In this document: piece after piece, positions 23,305 to 35,800 of the stretch | Position numbering within the stretch: position 1 is the stretch's first letter | How the letters are laid out: every line of letters begins with the position of its first letter | DNA from: Vitis vinifera | Taxonomy: Eukaryota; Streptophyta; Magnoliopsida; Vitales; Vitaceae | Assembly: GCF_030704535.1 (NCBI RefSeq) | Contig: NC_081823.1 | Coordinates: forward strand, 7,632,501 to 7,696,500 | Reading direction: 5' to 3' | DNA: 64,000 bases | Made by a program: the position numbers and the translations under genes | Notes under the pieces: model-generated | Seen by the model: the letters and a program-made list of their open reading frames with translations, nothing else | What the model was told of the DNA's origin: nothing | Database searches by the model: none

Positions 23305-24080
23305 ATAATCTCATGTGAATTAGATGGAAACTTCAGAATTAATTACTAATTAGTTCTGAAAAACAGATGATTTCCTGCTATTTTGAGTTTGACTCCTAAT
23401 AGACATACCCCATAATTATTTTTAATTTTGTGAATATTTTTATGCCATTATACATAGTTTGTTCATTTTATATGGAAGTGACTGATATTATTTATTTTTA
23501 AAATAAGATAAAAGAATATATATATATATATATATATAAGATGAATATGGCAAGTTTTTGTTTATTGTAAAAATAAAAATATTTTTACAATTTTCAGTGA
23601 CTTTTTGTAAGTAATTCCACTTGGATAAAAACATTTTTAAAAATATAATTAAAGTTTTTAAAATTTTTAATATCCACAAATTAATAATATAAGAATCTAA
23701 GAAATATCGCTAAAAGGAAAAAATAGTTATAACAATAAAGTGGGTTTGACGACGTCTCTATTTGAAGTATTTATTTTTCAGACAATTGTTTTTTAAAAAA
23801 TTATCAATAAAATTTTTTTTTTCTTTCAAAAAATACTACAAACAATTTTTTATCACTATAAATAATTTTTCAGATTTTTGAAAACACTTTCTAAATTTTT
23901 ACCAACATCTAATTTTGCTTTAAAAACACTTTTTAGGTAGAAAATTTAAATAATAATAATAATAATAATAATAAACAAAAAAACCGCTTCGTGGATCACT
24001 GGAAACGGACTCTTGTGGGGAAAAAGGGGGTGTATGTATTTAACATCATCATCACCTATTTGGAAGTGACTTGAAACACA
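23305..24080. other. AT-rich spacer with microsatellites
   Basis: Probable MO25 3' UTR, then AT-rich sequence with a (TA) run at about 23516-23537 and an (AAT) run at about 23948-23973. No gene seen. Confidence 0.5.
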
Positions 24081-24967
24081 CCATCTAATATTCTCAAGAA
24101 GAACCCTAGCCCATTTACCACCCCGACAATTCAGTCTGGCGCTCAGACACCCCCGAATCCGTTCCTTTGAACCCAAAAAAGAAGCGTTTAGATCTTCCAC
24201 CGGGAAGGAAATAGCTGTTTGAGCGTAGAGGTAAGCTTCCTTTGCGGTTGTGTGCTGAAGTGAGCAGTGATTGAGTAATGCCCATTATGTGTTTGACGAA
24301 ATACCCTTGAGATGTTGTGTTCCTTTGTGTAATGTTTATTATTATTCATATTCATCTTTTTTGTGAAGAATTTCACTAGCAGTGTTGTTGCTGGAGTTTT
24401 CTTGATACTTATCTACCTAAAATCCAACACTGTTTTTTTGGTTCTTGGCTCTAGGCAGTTGAAATGTTGTCAGTGTGCACTTATGAAGTTATATTTATTA
24501 ATCTTCCAGGGGAGATCATATCGGATCTTTGTTTCTGAAGAAGGGAATGAAATGGGTCAAATAGGAAGAAAATCACTGTTTCCCCCTGCAACTACTATTT
24601 CAACGCTATCCATGTGGTGCCCAGTTGAGTTTGATGCATGAAACATGTTTTCTACTTCTAAAATTATAAGTAGAAGATGTGGAACGAGTGAATTTGATCA
24701 AAAACAGAAAGTAAACTAGCTCTTAGAAGGAAACAGAAGCATGAAAAGGGGTTATAATCCTTAGTTTTTGTTAACCTCAGAAACAAAGCTTTTCTGGGAG
24801 TATTGATTTTTGTTGTAAGTTTGGTGAGGATGCTTCAAATTCTGGGCATTGATGGAACTGATATGAATGGTTCTAGCTTCTTCTAATGTGCTACTGTGTC
24901 CAATGCTTTTTGTGACAGTTGCTCCAATCAAATCAACTCATCAAGTGTGCGACTAGCTGAGCTAAGG

Positions 24968-25156
24968 ATGATGCCTCTTTCCTCTTCACCCAAGATGAGG
25001 GCACTGACCATAGGAAGTTTCATATTGGGTATCACCCTATATGGTGTTGGTTTGTATTACGCATTTGTCAACATTGATACTCAACAAGAACTAACCAATC
25101 CTCGAAAGGAAGCTGTCAAAGAATGGCTGAGAAAGAGAAAGACAAAGGATGAATGA
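24968..25156 (+). CDS. Small single-pass membrane protein, tandem copy 1
   Basis: 62 codons. I do not recognise a characterised family. Residues 11-34 (RALTIGSFILGITLYGVGLY and following) form one hydrophobic helix. A polar linker follows, then a strongly basic C-terminus (WLRKRKTKDE), as in small organellar or ER membrane subunits. The start at 24968 is chosen because it aligns with the start of the paralogue at 30648; no upstream in-frame ATG exists, though 24971 is possible. A probable non-coding first exon ends at 24230 (GAG then GTAAGCTTCC) and the coding exon begins at 24919 after GTGACAG. The paralogue keeps this structure, including the donor sequence, which supports a real gene. Confidence 0.75.
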   Translation: MMPLSSSPKMRALTIGSFILGITLYGVGLYYAFVNIDTQQELTNPRKEAVKEWLRKRKTKDE

Positions 25157-25442
25157 CAGAAGCATGCTTTCCATCTAGGTACAAACTCATACAATTGTTT
25201 AGGAATTAGTAAGAAATTGTTCTTGTCTCAGTTTCAAAGTTAAGAAATTATGAAGGGTTTTAAAATATGTCATTTGGGTCTTCATGACTTCTATCTCCTG
25301 CCATGAAAAGATTTTGAAGAACTTTTTGGAATTTCAGGGGAACTAATGCATTTGCACATGTGGAGCTTGCAATATTTGGGTAGGATTTGTGCTAAGTATG
25401 GAGCTTGACCTGCATGATGTATTTAGTGTCAAGGCATATGAG

Positions 25443-25635
25443 CACTGGCAGAGCCACCATATGCTCAGAGGAGGAAGTGCCCCCCAGACCTCCCCCCCCC
25501 CCCCCCCCCCCACCCCCATAGTTTGAATTGTGTTGCAAAAAGGGCTTAAACTCCAAGCCAAATTTGCATCTTGATAACACATCCCCCATCCGGGCCCAAA
25601 AAACAATTGCTTCTTACATTTCTGGCTCCGCCGCT
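25443..25635. mobile_element. MULE-type MITE with perfect 9-bp TSD
   Basis: A 193-bp insert flanked by GCATATGAG at 25434-25442 and 25636-25644. Its ends are CACTGGCAGAGCCA and TGGCTCCGCCGCTG, imperfect inverted repeats. A 9-bp duplication is the hallmark of Mutator-like elements. It contains a run of about 20 C (near 25492-25511), which disrupts local reading frames. It lies downstream of the copy 1 small-membrane-protein gene, in or near its 3' UTR. Confidence 0.72.
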
Positions 25636-26825
25636 GCATATGAGAAGTTCTAATGTGAAATTATAGCTCTTGCTGAAAGGATAAAAAGGAAAGGTCACCA
25701 GAAACACTTATCCCTGCTTAATATAATGCATATAGTGGTTATAGTTTTAAAATTACTGATTATAACTTAAATAAAACAGATTTGTAGTTGTTGAAGACGG
25801 TATTCTGCCTAGTTTTCTGCCATTCTATTGGATAAAAACTTGTTTGATGGTTGGTGTTTGATCAGATCACTTGGAGATATGGCAAAGGTAGCACTTGCAA
25901 TGTGGCAAAGAAGCAATGCTTTGGACATCCAGCCGAGAAGTTAGGTGTATGTTCTCATGTAATCTTCCTCAAGTGAGAATCATGTGTAATAACTAATAAC
26001 CCGGAAGAAAGGCATGATTCTTATAATATGGTAGTGCTAGTTTTCCTTGGGATTTTCCCTGGTGTTGTTTACAGTTTGCTTGAAGGGTGTTGTGACCGAT
26101 TAGAGATGAAAGATAAATTAGTGCTCAAGCAGCAGGCCTGCAACTTTTTGGTTCCCAGATATGAGTCCTACAACACTGGACTGGAAGCCTATTTCCAGTT
26201 AGTTATGACTAGTGAAACAAAAGGGTGGATATTCTTAAGATGACCAATTGCTTAATAGATTGAATTAAATGTATTTAATTTGAAATATAATTAAAGGTTT
26301 ATTAATAATTTCTCTTTTTTTAAAAAAAATAATATAAAAAAATTGTCTTTCCACCTTGGGAAATTAATTTATCAATATTTAAATATTTTTAATAAGAGTG
26401 ACCATTTTTTAATGAGTAATTTTTTTTAATAGATGGAAATTATTTTTCTGGTTATTATTATTTATTACCCCCATGCCTTTAAATGAAATATTTCTATTGA
26501 ATCACAAGCCGACATCCGTCACCTGTATATTTCCCAACCTGAGCTGCTCCGCGCCCTCTCCCCCTGCTCTTCTCTCCAGATCTTCGGTTCAACCTATAAA
26601 GCACTGGGTTTTGTCTTTTAATTTAAGGTAAGCTTCCTTTGCGGCTATAAATCTAAATCTGCAAACGGGATTTTCTATATATATATATATATCTGGAGAA
26701 TGCTTCCTGCTTTTCAGTGTGCTCATGGTAATTCGGTATTTATTATCAACTTGGATGATCAATACTCAAAACCCATAATAATTATGAAACCCATCAAATC
26801 AAAAGCCCTTCGACGATCAATACCC

Positions 26826-26850
26826 AAAACCCATAATTATTATGGGTTTT
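26826..26850. repeat. Perfect 11-bp-arm palindrome
   Basis: AAAACCCATAA, a 3-nt spacer TTA, then TTATGGGTTTT: a perfect inverted repeat. A related AAAACCCATAATAATTATG sits about 60 bp to the left (about 26767-26786). Confidence 0.75.
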
Positions 26851-26865
26851 AAGGATAGTAATGGT

Positions 26866-27165
26866 GTGAGCGACTGAGGGGCGGATGTGCAACGCTTATT
26901 ATCTGTTTGATGAAATTTCCATACGAATTTGTGTTGTCTTTTTTTTTCTCTCTCTCTTAGTTGTTGTCTTCCTATATGATATGTCAGAAGTATGTGGGTC
27001 TGTTGTTTGGAAATGGAAATAATGACTGAGGGGTGAATGCGCAACGCCTATTATCTGTTTGATGAAATTTCTATAAGAATTTGTGTTGGTTTTTTTTTTC
27101 TTGGTTGTCTTCCTATATGATATATATCAGAATTATGTGGGTCTTTTGTTTGGCAGTGGGAATGA
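26866..27165 (+). repeat. About 155-bp tandem duplication in the copy 2 intron
   Basis: ACTGAGGGG...TTATCTGTTTGATGAAATTT...TTGTCTTCCTATATGATAT...GTGGGTCT occurs at about 26870-27010 and again at about 27024-27160. A third, diverged version of its start (TGTTTGACGAAAT) is in the copy 1 intron at about 24262-24320. The duplication therefore arose from sequence already present in the ancestral intron. Confidence 0.65.
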
Positions 27166-27839
27166 GAAGTGATTTCTGATTCAATTTCAATGCAGGAAGG
27201 GTGAAAATACCCCAAAACCATGTTTGGTAACTCATTTTGAAAACAAAAATGGGTGAAGATGAAATTGTAAACATGTTTTCAAAAACTATTCTGAAAGCAT
27301 CTTGAAAATGAGTCACTCTTGGAAAAGGTTTATTTATTTTGTTCATTTGAATAATAAAAAATTGTAAGCACTTTAGCAATTAAAAAGAAATCCTAAGGCA
27401 AAATTATTCGTTGTTTTGTTTTTAAAAGTGAAGTCATTCATGGGAAAAAAACGTTATCATTTTCATTTTTGCTATTGAAGGTCTGTGTTTTGGATGCTCA
27501 TATGCTTGGGAGGTATTCATTCCAGTGTGTTTTTATGTAGCATTTCAAATGTTTTTGTTTTGGCTTTGTTAGCATTTGAAATCTGTGCTATTTTTTTTGT
27601 AAGATATTTATTTTGAGGACATTCCTTTTACTAAATAATATCATTTTCAGCCTTTAACTACCATTTCAGAATCACCCGTCTAGCACATGTTTGGTTTGAT
27701 TCATGGGACATGTCTTTGGTTCCATAAAAATTTAAAAAGAGTGAGAATTTAGGGAAAAGAAAGAAATTGTTGAACAAAAATAATATATATATAAGTTAGC
27801 AAATAATATTATAGAAGAAAGAAAGGTTGGAACTTGCAA

Positions 27840-30240
27840 ACGTACACCGGGAGTATACAAAGGGAGCCAATTGAAAAAGAAAGGGAAAAGAAGAGCAAAG
27901 AACAAAACCACTTGTCCATGACTACTTCGCGCCTAATCAATCTACCAAATCAATCAAAGACAAAGGAAAACCTTCTACATGAGTCCTAACAAGGTCCAAT
28001 AAGGAAAACAAAGAAGTAGACTTAAGTGCTTGATTTGAAGTTTCTACATCTTCAAACGCCCTCTGATTTCTTTTGCTCCAAATGACCAAAAATGACACAA
28101 AGGGGCAGCTAGCCAAACTTTCTTCCATTTTTTTCTTACTTATGCCCCACTCCAACCTAGCAATGTCAATCTAACTAAAGAATGCATCACCCACTTTAAC
28201 CCAAATAACGAGAAAGTCTACTACCACAAATAACCAACCGTGACACAATGAAGAAGCAAATGGTTGATGGATGACTCCTCCCTTTTACACAAAAAGCTTC
28301 TATTTACTAGAGAAATCCCCCTTCTTTTCAAATGGTCTAAAGTCATTATTCTTCCCCATGATGCTTCCCGTGCAAAAAAACCAAATCTTGTTGATGCCCA
28401 CAGGTACCAAACCATTGTATCTAGAAAAGCCTTTGCACCCCTAGAGTTAGAAAAAAATAGAATGCCTTAACAGAATTCCGCTCTTTGAGATTGACCAGGC
28501 CATTCTATCCTCCATCTCACGCTTAATCAAATGCCTTTGAATTCTCCGGAAAAATGCTTCTACCATTTCTAGCTTCCAATCATGGAAATGCCTTGAGAAA
28601 CAGGGATCGAATGACCTCCCCTTCGTCTTCCCACATATTTACCACCCATGCATCCTTTGAATCGGTGATGGCAAATAAGGTGAGGAAAGACTCTTTTAGC
28701 GAGGAATCGCCATACCACTTGTCCAACCAAAACTTGATTTTCCCCCCATTCCCAATTATACTCTGTTTTGAAAAACCTCCCAATTTTTCCTGATGACTTT
28801 CCAATATCCTACTCCATAACCTTCCCTAGGTACCCCTGAAGTCTAACTTCCCCCTTTCTCCCCAAACTTCCCAACAATCACATGCCTCCACAAAGAGTCT
28901 CTTTTCACAACAAATCTCCAACCCCACTTACCCAGAAACACCTTCTTAAGACCATCAAGATTCCTAATTCCCAATCCCCCCTCTCTTTTTGTCTAAGCAA
29001 ACTTTAGCCCAATTCACTAGATGAGCTTTTTTCTCTAAAGCTCCTCCACCCTACAAAAAATCTCTTTGGAGTTTCACAAGTCTTAAACTCACCCTTCTTG
29101 GAATCACTAGAAGGGACATGCAATAAATAGGGAGACTGAATGGCATAACACAGCGATCCCATCACCATGTTTAATGAAGCCAGCACCTGTCGTCCATTAG
29201 ACTTGACTAAAACTCTAGCCCACTGCAGGTCCCATTGAATGTGGTGTCTTCATCAATGGTCACAAAACCCCACAGGTGTGCCCCAACTTCTTGAGCAACC
29301 CCTTATTCCATAAATGCAGCAGAAGGCCCCTAACTCTCACCCAACTCTCTTTAGTAACAACTTCCCTCCTAAAACAATCTGCAACAGGAGACATCTGTCC
29401 AAAAGGAGAAGCTTACCTTCGAAAAGCCTACACCTAACATGGAAAGTCTTCTGTACATCACTGAGCAACTCAAACTTAAACAAGAAGAAAGGGCCTTCTA
29501 ACCATTTCAGTTGGACCTTTCCTTCCACTCCCCAAACCTCTGCCACCCACTTTCTCAGAGAAGAAAAGTCTGGGACAAAGTCCACATGCTCCACCCAGTG
29601 GCCCACTAGACATAGGTGAAAATTTTCACCATTTCTCTTTGCTTCTCTTTCCTCTTTCTCAATCCACACTGCCTCACCAACTGCCACTTGAGGATGTCCA
29701 TCTGCCACCTACAGCATCAGCACAAGAAATTTCCTCCTTTAGTGCCATCATATTACCCGTCAACATGGGACTTGAACTGGAAGCAACCTCAAGACTTCCT
29801 AACTTTTTTGCCAGCATGTTCCAGTCCCAGAAACCCTTTCCCTTCTGGGAACACCAAGATAAACCTCTTAGACTCAATGGAGCAAGCTGAACACAAGAGA
29901 AACCGACCTGTAGCATTGCTTCGAAGCTCCAAACTGTAACTCCTACCCGCTTCCAAAACTTCTTGAAAGAATTCCCTGAAACATTTAGACAGCAATCCTC
30001 CACCCCTTCAAGCTGGGCCACAAAACTCTTCTCACCAAAACTAATCCAACTTGAATAGCCTTGGCTCCTTTCCAGCACCGTACCAACAAGCTTATCTTTC
30101 ACCACCCCAATGGAAATCTCAAAGGATTTCGACTCCACTGTGTACCAGACTTTACCTTCATCTCAACATAGACTCTACCTCCATACTCCAACTATCAAAA
30201 AGAACTGTTTTTAGGAAAATAACAATGAGGTGAAGCAGGA
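27840..30240 (-). mobile_element. Rearranged L1-type plant LINE
   Basis: Minus-strand frames give LINE segments in order. An ORF1 with YSSWISFGEKSF and RSNATGRFLLCSA (30138-29789) comes first, then a DUF4283-type region with FHLCLVGHWVEHVDFVPDF (about 29630-29340). After it lie a reverse-transcriptase C-terminal segment (KKRGGLGIRNLDGLKKVFL, about 28990) and FWLDKWYGDSSLKESF (about 28710). The zf-RVT domain LDHLKRRGISLVNRSFLC (28415-28221) and the IWSKRNQRAF tail (about 28080) follow. The endonuclease and RT catalytic core between about 29110 and 29030 are missing. Many frameshifts and stops. It lies antisense within the 5' UTR intron of the small-membrane-protein gene. Both ends are approximate. 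Confidence 0.82.
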
Positions 30241-30647
30241 TATGGCATAAGCTAAAGAAAGCAAGAGACATCTATACATGAAGAAAACGACCTCCAGTGA
30301 AACAATTCAAAGTTTCCTCTCCATACAGTCAGTTTACTGCAAAGCATCTCTAAGATTATAATAATAATAGAAAAAATGAAAACAATAACAATAATCACAT
30401 AATCATAATTATAAATAGCTTTTAGAAATTAAAAATTGAACAAGCCATTGGCCCCTACTTCATGAAATCTTAGAAATTTCCATGAGAGTAAACATGTATT
30501 GGTGTAGGTTGTGAGTTATGACAAGGATGCTTCAGATTTTGGACATCTCATCCAATTAATATGGATCGTTTCTAACTTCTTATCTTTTTGTGATGGTTAC
30601 AGTTCTTCAATCAGATTACTTCGTCAATTGTGTAACTAGCTAAGATA

Positions 30648-30833
30648 ATGGTCACTTGCTATCCTTCAACGCCTCTGAAGAAGGCAGTACATGTAGGGTG
30701 CTTCCTTTTTGGCGCCACCCTTATGTGTATTGGTGGGTATCTCTCCTTTGCCAACATTGAGCGTCAACAAGCTCTAATCAAGGCTCGAAATGATTTTGTC
30801 CGAGAACGACTGAAACGGAGATCTGGCAAATAA
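30648..30833 (+). CDS. Small single-pass membrane protein, tandem copy 2
   Basis: 61 aa, paralogue of 24968-25156. It shares the plan of a short N-terminus, one hydrophobic segment (HVGCFLFGATLMCIGGYLSF), a -NI-(D/E)-xQQxL- motif (FANIERQQAL) and a basic C-terminus (RERLKRRSGK). The 5' UTR just before the ATG (AACTAGCTAAGAT against GACTAGCTGAGCTAAGG) and downstream non-coding sequence (about 31095-31180 and 31365-31440 against 25310-25400 and 25861-25950) are also related. The whole gene was therefore duplicated in tandem. The non-coding first exon probably ends at 26627. Function unknown; a small subunit of an organellar membrane complex is only a guess from its shape. Confidence 0.72.
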   Translation: MVTCYPSTPLKKAVHVGCFLFGATLMCIGGYLSFANIERQQALIKARNDFVRERLKRRSGK

Positions 30834-31521
30834 TAAAGATGTTTATATATATATATATAGTTGTCTATCAAAATATTTAATATTTCAAAAAACTTGTGCT
30901 GGCCATTGGAATAATTGAGAGAAATTTCCGAAGAATGTGTGATGGGATGAAGTTGCAAAACAAGTTAGAAATTTGAATTTTTTTCCAGGTTTTTTCAAAT
31001 TTGGGTCATTCATTTTTATCTCTTCTTAAGAAGCACAACTATTTTTTTTTTTATATAGGAAGAATTTTAGCACAACTATATCCTCTGTTAGGCTCTGAAA
31101 AGATTGTAGCAATTTCTGGAGAATTAATGCATGTTAATTAGATTAGAGGTGGCAATATTGGGTTGGATTTGTACAAGGGAGGCAAAAGCATGAACTGGCT
31201 GGCTGGCAAGATTGTGTTAGACGCTAGCAAGCTCTAAAAATGGGTGGAATTGGATAGTTGTATTTAGCTTATATCAGCTCTCAACTAGACCATTTGCTGG
31301 AACCGGGGTTCTGCCTAGCCCTCTCTCACCCTCTCGGGTAATTTGAAGGTGATTGGTTTCTTGGCCAGTGTTATGAACTGAGATATATGGCAAAGATAGC
31401 AATGACAATATTGTGGTGAATAGATGTTTTGGCCTTCAGTTGAAAAGGGGCTCTCAAATATTTGATTTTGCCATGTGTCTTGTTACAATTTCCTAATGAA
31501 GTTGTGAAGATAATCTCTAAT

Positions 31522-32255
31522 GTCATGTTTGGTTGGCTAGATATAACATGAGATAAAATAAGTAATGAGATAATATATCTTCTTTTATGTTTGATTGGTG
31601 ATGGGATAAAATAAACTATAATGTCATTTATTCTTTCTTGTGTTGAATTTCATTTTTTTTTTTTATCCCTTTCGTATGAGATATATTAATGCTAAACCAA
31701 AATATGTGATATTCATATTTCATGTATCATAAATTTATTTTCTTTATTAATTATCTTTTTTTTTTCATATTATTAATTTTCAGAATAAAAATTCTGATTA
31801 ACCAATTAATTTTTTTATAATATATAAGAGAAATTTCATATTTTTTCAAGAGCAAATATTATGATGTAATATAATTTTTATTTTAAAGTAATATCAAATA
31901 TTGAAAAATAATATACATTTTATTTTATTTTATTTTTTATTCATTTAATAAATTAAATATGAGCATGACATAATATATCTTGTTATGATATCTTAAGATA
32001 TCATGTCCATGGATATAATATTAAAGAATATCATATTTAATTAAAAATAATATCCTAAGATATAGATATAATATTCAACAAGATATAATATCTTATATCT
32101 CTTAGAATACACATCTTATTTTACTTCGTTAACCAAACATAGTCTGTTTATATAACCCCCAAATGGATGAATTATTGTAAAATATCATATAGATATCATA
32201 TTCAAAGAGATGATATCTTAAAACATACATATCTTATCTTATATCAAACATAGTC
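31522..32255. mobile_element. MITE-like element rich in ATATC motifs
   Basis: It starts GTCATGTTTGGTTGGC and ends ATCAAACATAGTC, with a further internal copy of the end (TTAACCAAACATAGTC at about 32128-32143). CTAAT precedes the left end and CTAAT overlaps the right end. The interior repeats GATAT and ATATCTT many times. No coding capacity. Family assignment is uncertain. Confidence 0.5.
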
Positions 32256-32883
32256 TAATGGATGAAATCGTAGAATATTAAGTTGTTGTATAAATGCCTG
32301 CATCTGCATGATTATGGTTGATGTCACCCGTGGGTACAAGTCCCAAACCATCAAAAGGAGACAGGCTGCTGTGGAAGTTGAACATGGTATATTTACAATT
32401 GCCCATCAGACATTCTATGCAAACAAGCACGAAAAGGCGTCACAAACTCAAGCTAATTTTATATTGCACAAAGAAGAATGAATGGTTAGCTTTCCAAAAC
32501 TGATACGGGAAATACTTGACTAACCTTAGGATATGGAACAGCTTAAATAACCTATGGAACTTTCCTGTTTGGTATAACAATTTCCCACAACAGCGAGCAA
32601 GCCATGGATAAGTGATCAATAAATAATGGGTAAATTTTAATCTCCCAGGGCAAGCAACAGCAGCAAATAACTAACGGAAATGAAATGTTCAATACCAGTA
32701 GTATGATCATTGATCAAAACAAAACACCAATAAAATATTCTAATTTAAACATCCATTGGTAAAACAAGAAATAGTTCAAGTTACTGGTCGATCTCAACTG
32801 GAGTCCATTGCCTAAAGAGGGTAAAAAGATATGAAGAGAAATGAAAACTCTGATTCCAAATACGAAACTCAGGTGACAAAATT

Positions 32884-35800
32884 TTAAGCAGCTGAGCCCT
32901 TCCCCTTCTTCCTCTGGATCTTCTTCATGTAGAACTCAAGCTCCTTGCCTTCCAAGATGTATCTGTCACAGTGTAATTTAACCATATTATTTTGTGGATA
33001 ATGCCACCAATAAAAAGAAGATGAAAAAGAAACTAGCAAGCCCTCTTGGAACATGAATGAATCTTAATCCCTCACGAAAATAACTACTCTTATTCATCTT
33101 CCAATAAGCTAACTAATCATAAACTGGGTCGTAACAGGTCAGCCAAGTTGGAAAACACATTTTCTCAATTAAATGCACCGATAATGGATAATCCTTGTAA
33201 GCTTCAGCTGAGACATACAAAATAAATTCCCTCATTCCACTGTTCACATGAACAGTCTAACAATTCACTGAACTAATAAGGAATGAGAACTGGAAGGTGC
33301 AATATGGAGGTAAGCACATTGATGAAGAGTCTCACTCTGGCCTTACCAAATAGAGTTGTACATTGTATGACAACTTTGTTTAACAGCCCAAGGTGTAATA
33401 GATATTAATGCAACTGATGTCAACTGATGTGAGACATCAGCAGAGAAAAAACACTTACCCATCAGCACGGCCACACTGACCAGGACGGGATGAGATTGCA
33501 GCCAACAACCGGCCACTACCAAATTGCTCTTCGATATGTGGGTCAAGTTTGTGCTCCTGTTGACGCTTCTCTAATTTTCTCACCACATGGTTGCTCTTCT
33601 TTGTCTCCTCAGCAGGACCATCACCTTCCTACAGAAAACCATTAAAAACAACATTATAAAAAATGACACTAAAGAATTATTATGGCACATGAAAGAGAAA
33701 AAAACCGAGGATTGTGAAGATTTATGATAGTAGTAAAGCACTAAGACATGGTTGCTCTTCTTCTGCTTGGCCCACGACACATTCTCAAAACAATCAAGTA
33801 TTTTAAGTAAAGAATTAAATATAACAGTATAAAAACTAAAAATTCATTAGATAAAATACCTATTTTGGTGTGTCATTGACCTAACCATTTTTCCCCCCAT
33901 TTTGATAGGCTAATCATGAAGACTACCATATACCAAAAGAAAACAATCCAAGACAAAAAGAAATGAAACAAGAGCAAGTAAATCAACCACTTTTAACAAG
34001 CAACCCATACCAAGGGTATCTTTGGCTTCAATTAATATAACATGGAAAAAGAGTACTAGAAAGAGCATAACTACTACAAACAAGGAAAAAAATGATAAAA
34101 ACTGCCATACCTCTCCTTCTTTCTTGGCAGTGGCTGAGGCTTTCTTCTTGCGACCAATGTCAAGGCCATAGTGTTGAAGATACCACTGCTTAAATGGTGC
34201 TGCATCAACCTGAATAATGGCACTCTTCACCAATGTTTGGGTACGAACTAACTCATTGTTTGATGCATTGTAAACCACATCCAAGATTCGAGTTTTCCTG
34301 GTCACAGCCTCACTGCCCCAAGAGTAGTTCCCAGTGTCAAGCCTCAGTGCACGCCATTTCACATTCCCACCTCTCACTCTAACTCTCCGAACTGTTTTGT
34401 TGCTGGATAGTTTTGTGCTAGCAGGTTGTCTCCCAAGCTCGTACCTTCAAAAAACAAGACCAACCCATTAATCACTGACCTAACAAGTACTTTTTTTTAT
34501 ATAGGTAAGAAAGTGTATATATTAAAGGGAGGCACCAAAAGATCAACCCAAAAAGTATACAGGAAGTATATCCAAAAAGGAACAACCAAGAAAAAGGAAG
34601 GGCTAAAAAAAAAAGGATGGTCTACAAAAAACACCACAATCCACCCTGAAGGAGTACCCGACCAATCAAAGAAGCTAATTAGAGACAAGAACCCAACAAG
34701 TACTTAATGTCATTAGGTTTATGGAAATTGATGGTCCTTGAGGTTACTTGAGCTTATTTCCACTCACAAACATGATTAGCCAATGACTCATAAAAATGAA
34801 ACAATTCCACAATAATAGAAATTATGGTGCTATAAAAAATGAGGAATCAAATTGAACAATCAAATTTAGGTTATGTTTGGTTCCCGAAAAATACTAAGGA
34901 AAGAAAAAAAAATGTGAAAGAAAATGATTTTTTCATGTTTGGTTGTCCTATAAAAAATATAAAAGAAAATCAAATATAATTAAAATTAATTAAAAACTTA
35001 TGTATTTTTAAATCATTTAATCTTTATATTGATAAGTTAAAATAAATAAAATAAGTTTGAAGTAACAAAAAAAAAAAAAAATTTATCGACTTTAATCTAT
35101 TTTTTTATTTTCCTTCACTTTTTTTTTTCTACTTTTCCTTTGTATTTTCTTTCTCTTACATTTTCCCTCAAATTTTATGGGAACCAAACATAGCCTTAGG
35201 AAATCTATGAACCTAAGTTTACCAGCCATTTGGAAATTATGTGAATATTTCTCTTCAAAAATGAAATGAAGCCCTAATAAGACACTCAAAACTATACTCA
35301 TAAGAGATTGGAATCTATAGTGTCGGCTTCCTCTAAAGAAAACTTACAAACCCATCCATGTCATCTGAAAACAAATCTAAACCAATTAATCAGTCCCAAG
35401 AAACAAATCCACACTAAAATCAAAGGGTTCCTTTCCTTTGAAGACAAAAACCAATAGATCAATTGAATAAACAAATGAATCTAAAATTCTTATATTCTGA
35501 AATTTATAGGCTTAATTTCCATAGAAACCAGAACAATCCCCTGAACCAGCCTACTAGGGCCTTAAATTATAGAATTGATTTCATCATGAAAAAGAAACCC
35601 ACAAAAGACCACATAAAAAAAAACGAAATAATTTAAATTCGCTAAGGTTTTGAAATCATGGTGCAGATATCCTTCAAAACTAAAACAAACCCATTACTCA
35701 AAACAATACGCGAATCTAAGCTGATTGGGATTTTGAAGAGTATGGGTTTTGAGATCATTACTTTCTCTTCTTCCTCCACGCCTTCTTCTTGCCTCCAGTG

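Larger units (their letters stand above)
26628..30602 (+). other. Long 5' UTR intron of small-membrane-protein copy 2
   Basis: The donor GTAAGCTTCCTTTGCGG at 26628 is identical to the copy 1 donor at 24231, and the acceptor GGTTACAG ends at 30602. Copy 1's intron is about 690 bp; this one is about 4 kb. The excess comes from a roughly 155-bp tandem duplication (26866-27165) and a rearranged LINE (27840-30240). Confidence 0.6.

Noticed and set aside
29314-29939. Plus-strand open frames of 83-107 codons
   Set aside because: They are antisense shadows of the minus-strand LINE ORF1/DUF4283 region.
33343-33780. Minus-strand frames inside RPS8 introns 3 and 4 as separate genes
   Set aside because: They overlap the true exon 4 in other frames or run into introns; the spliced RPS8 model explains the conserved sequence.
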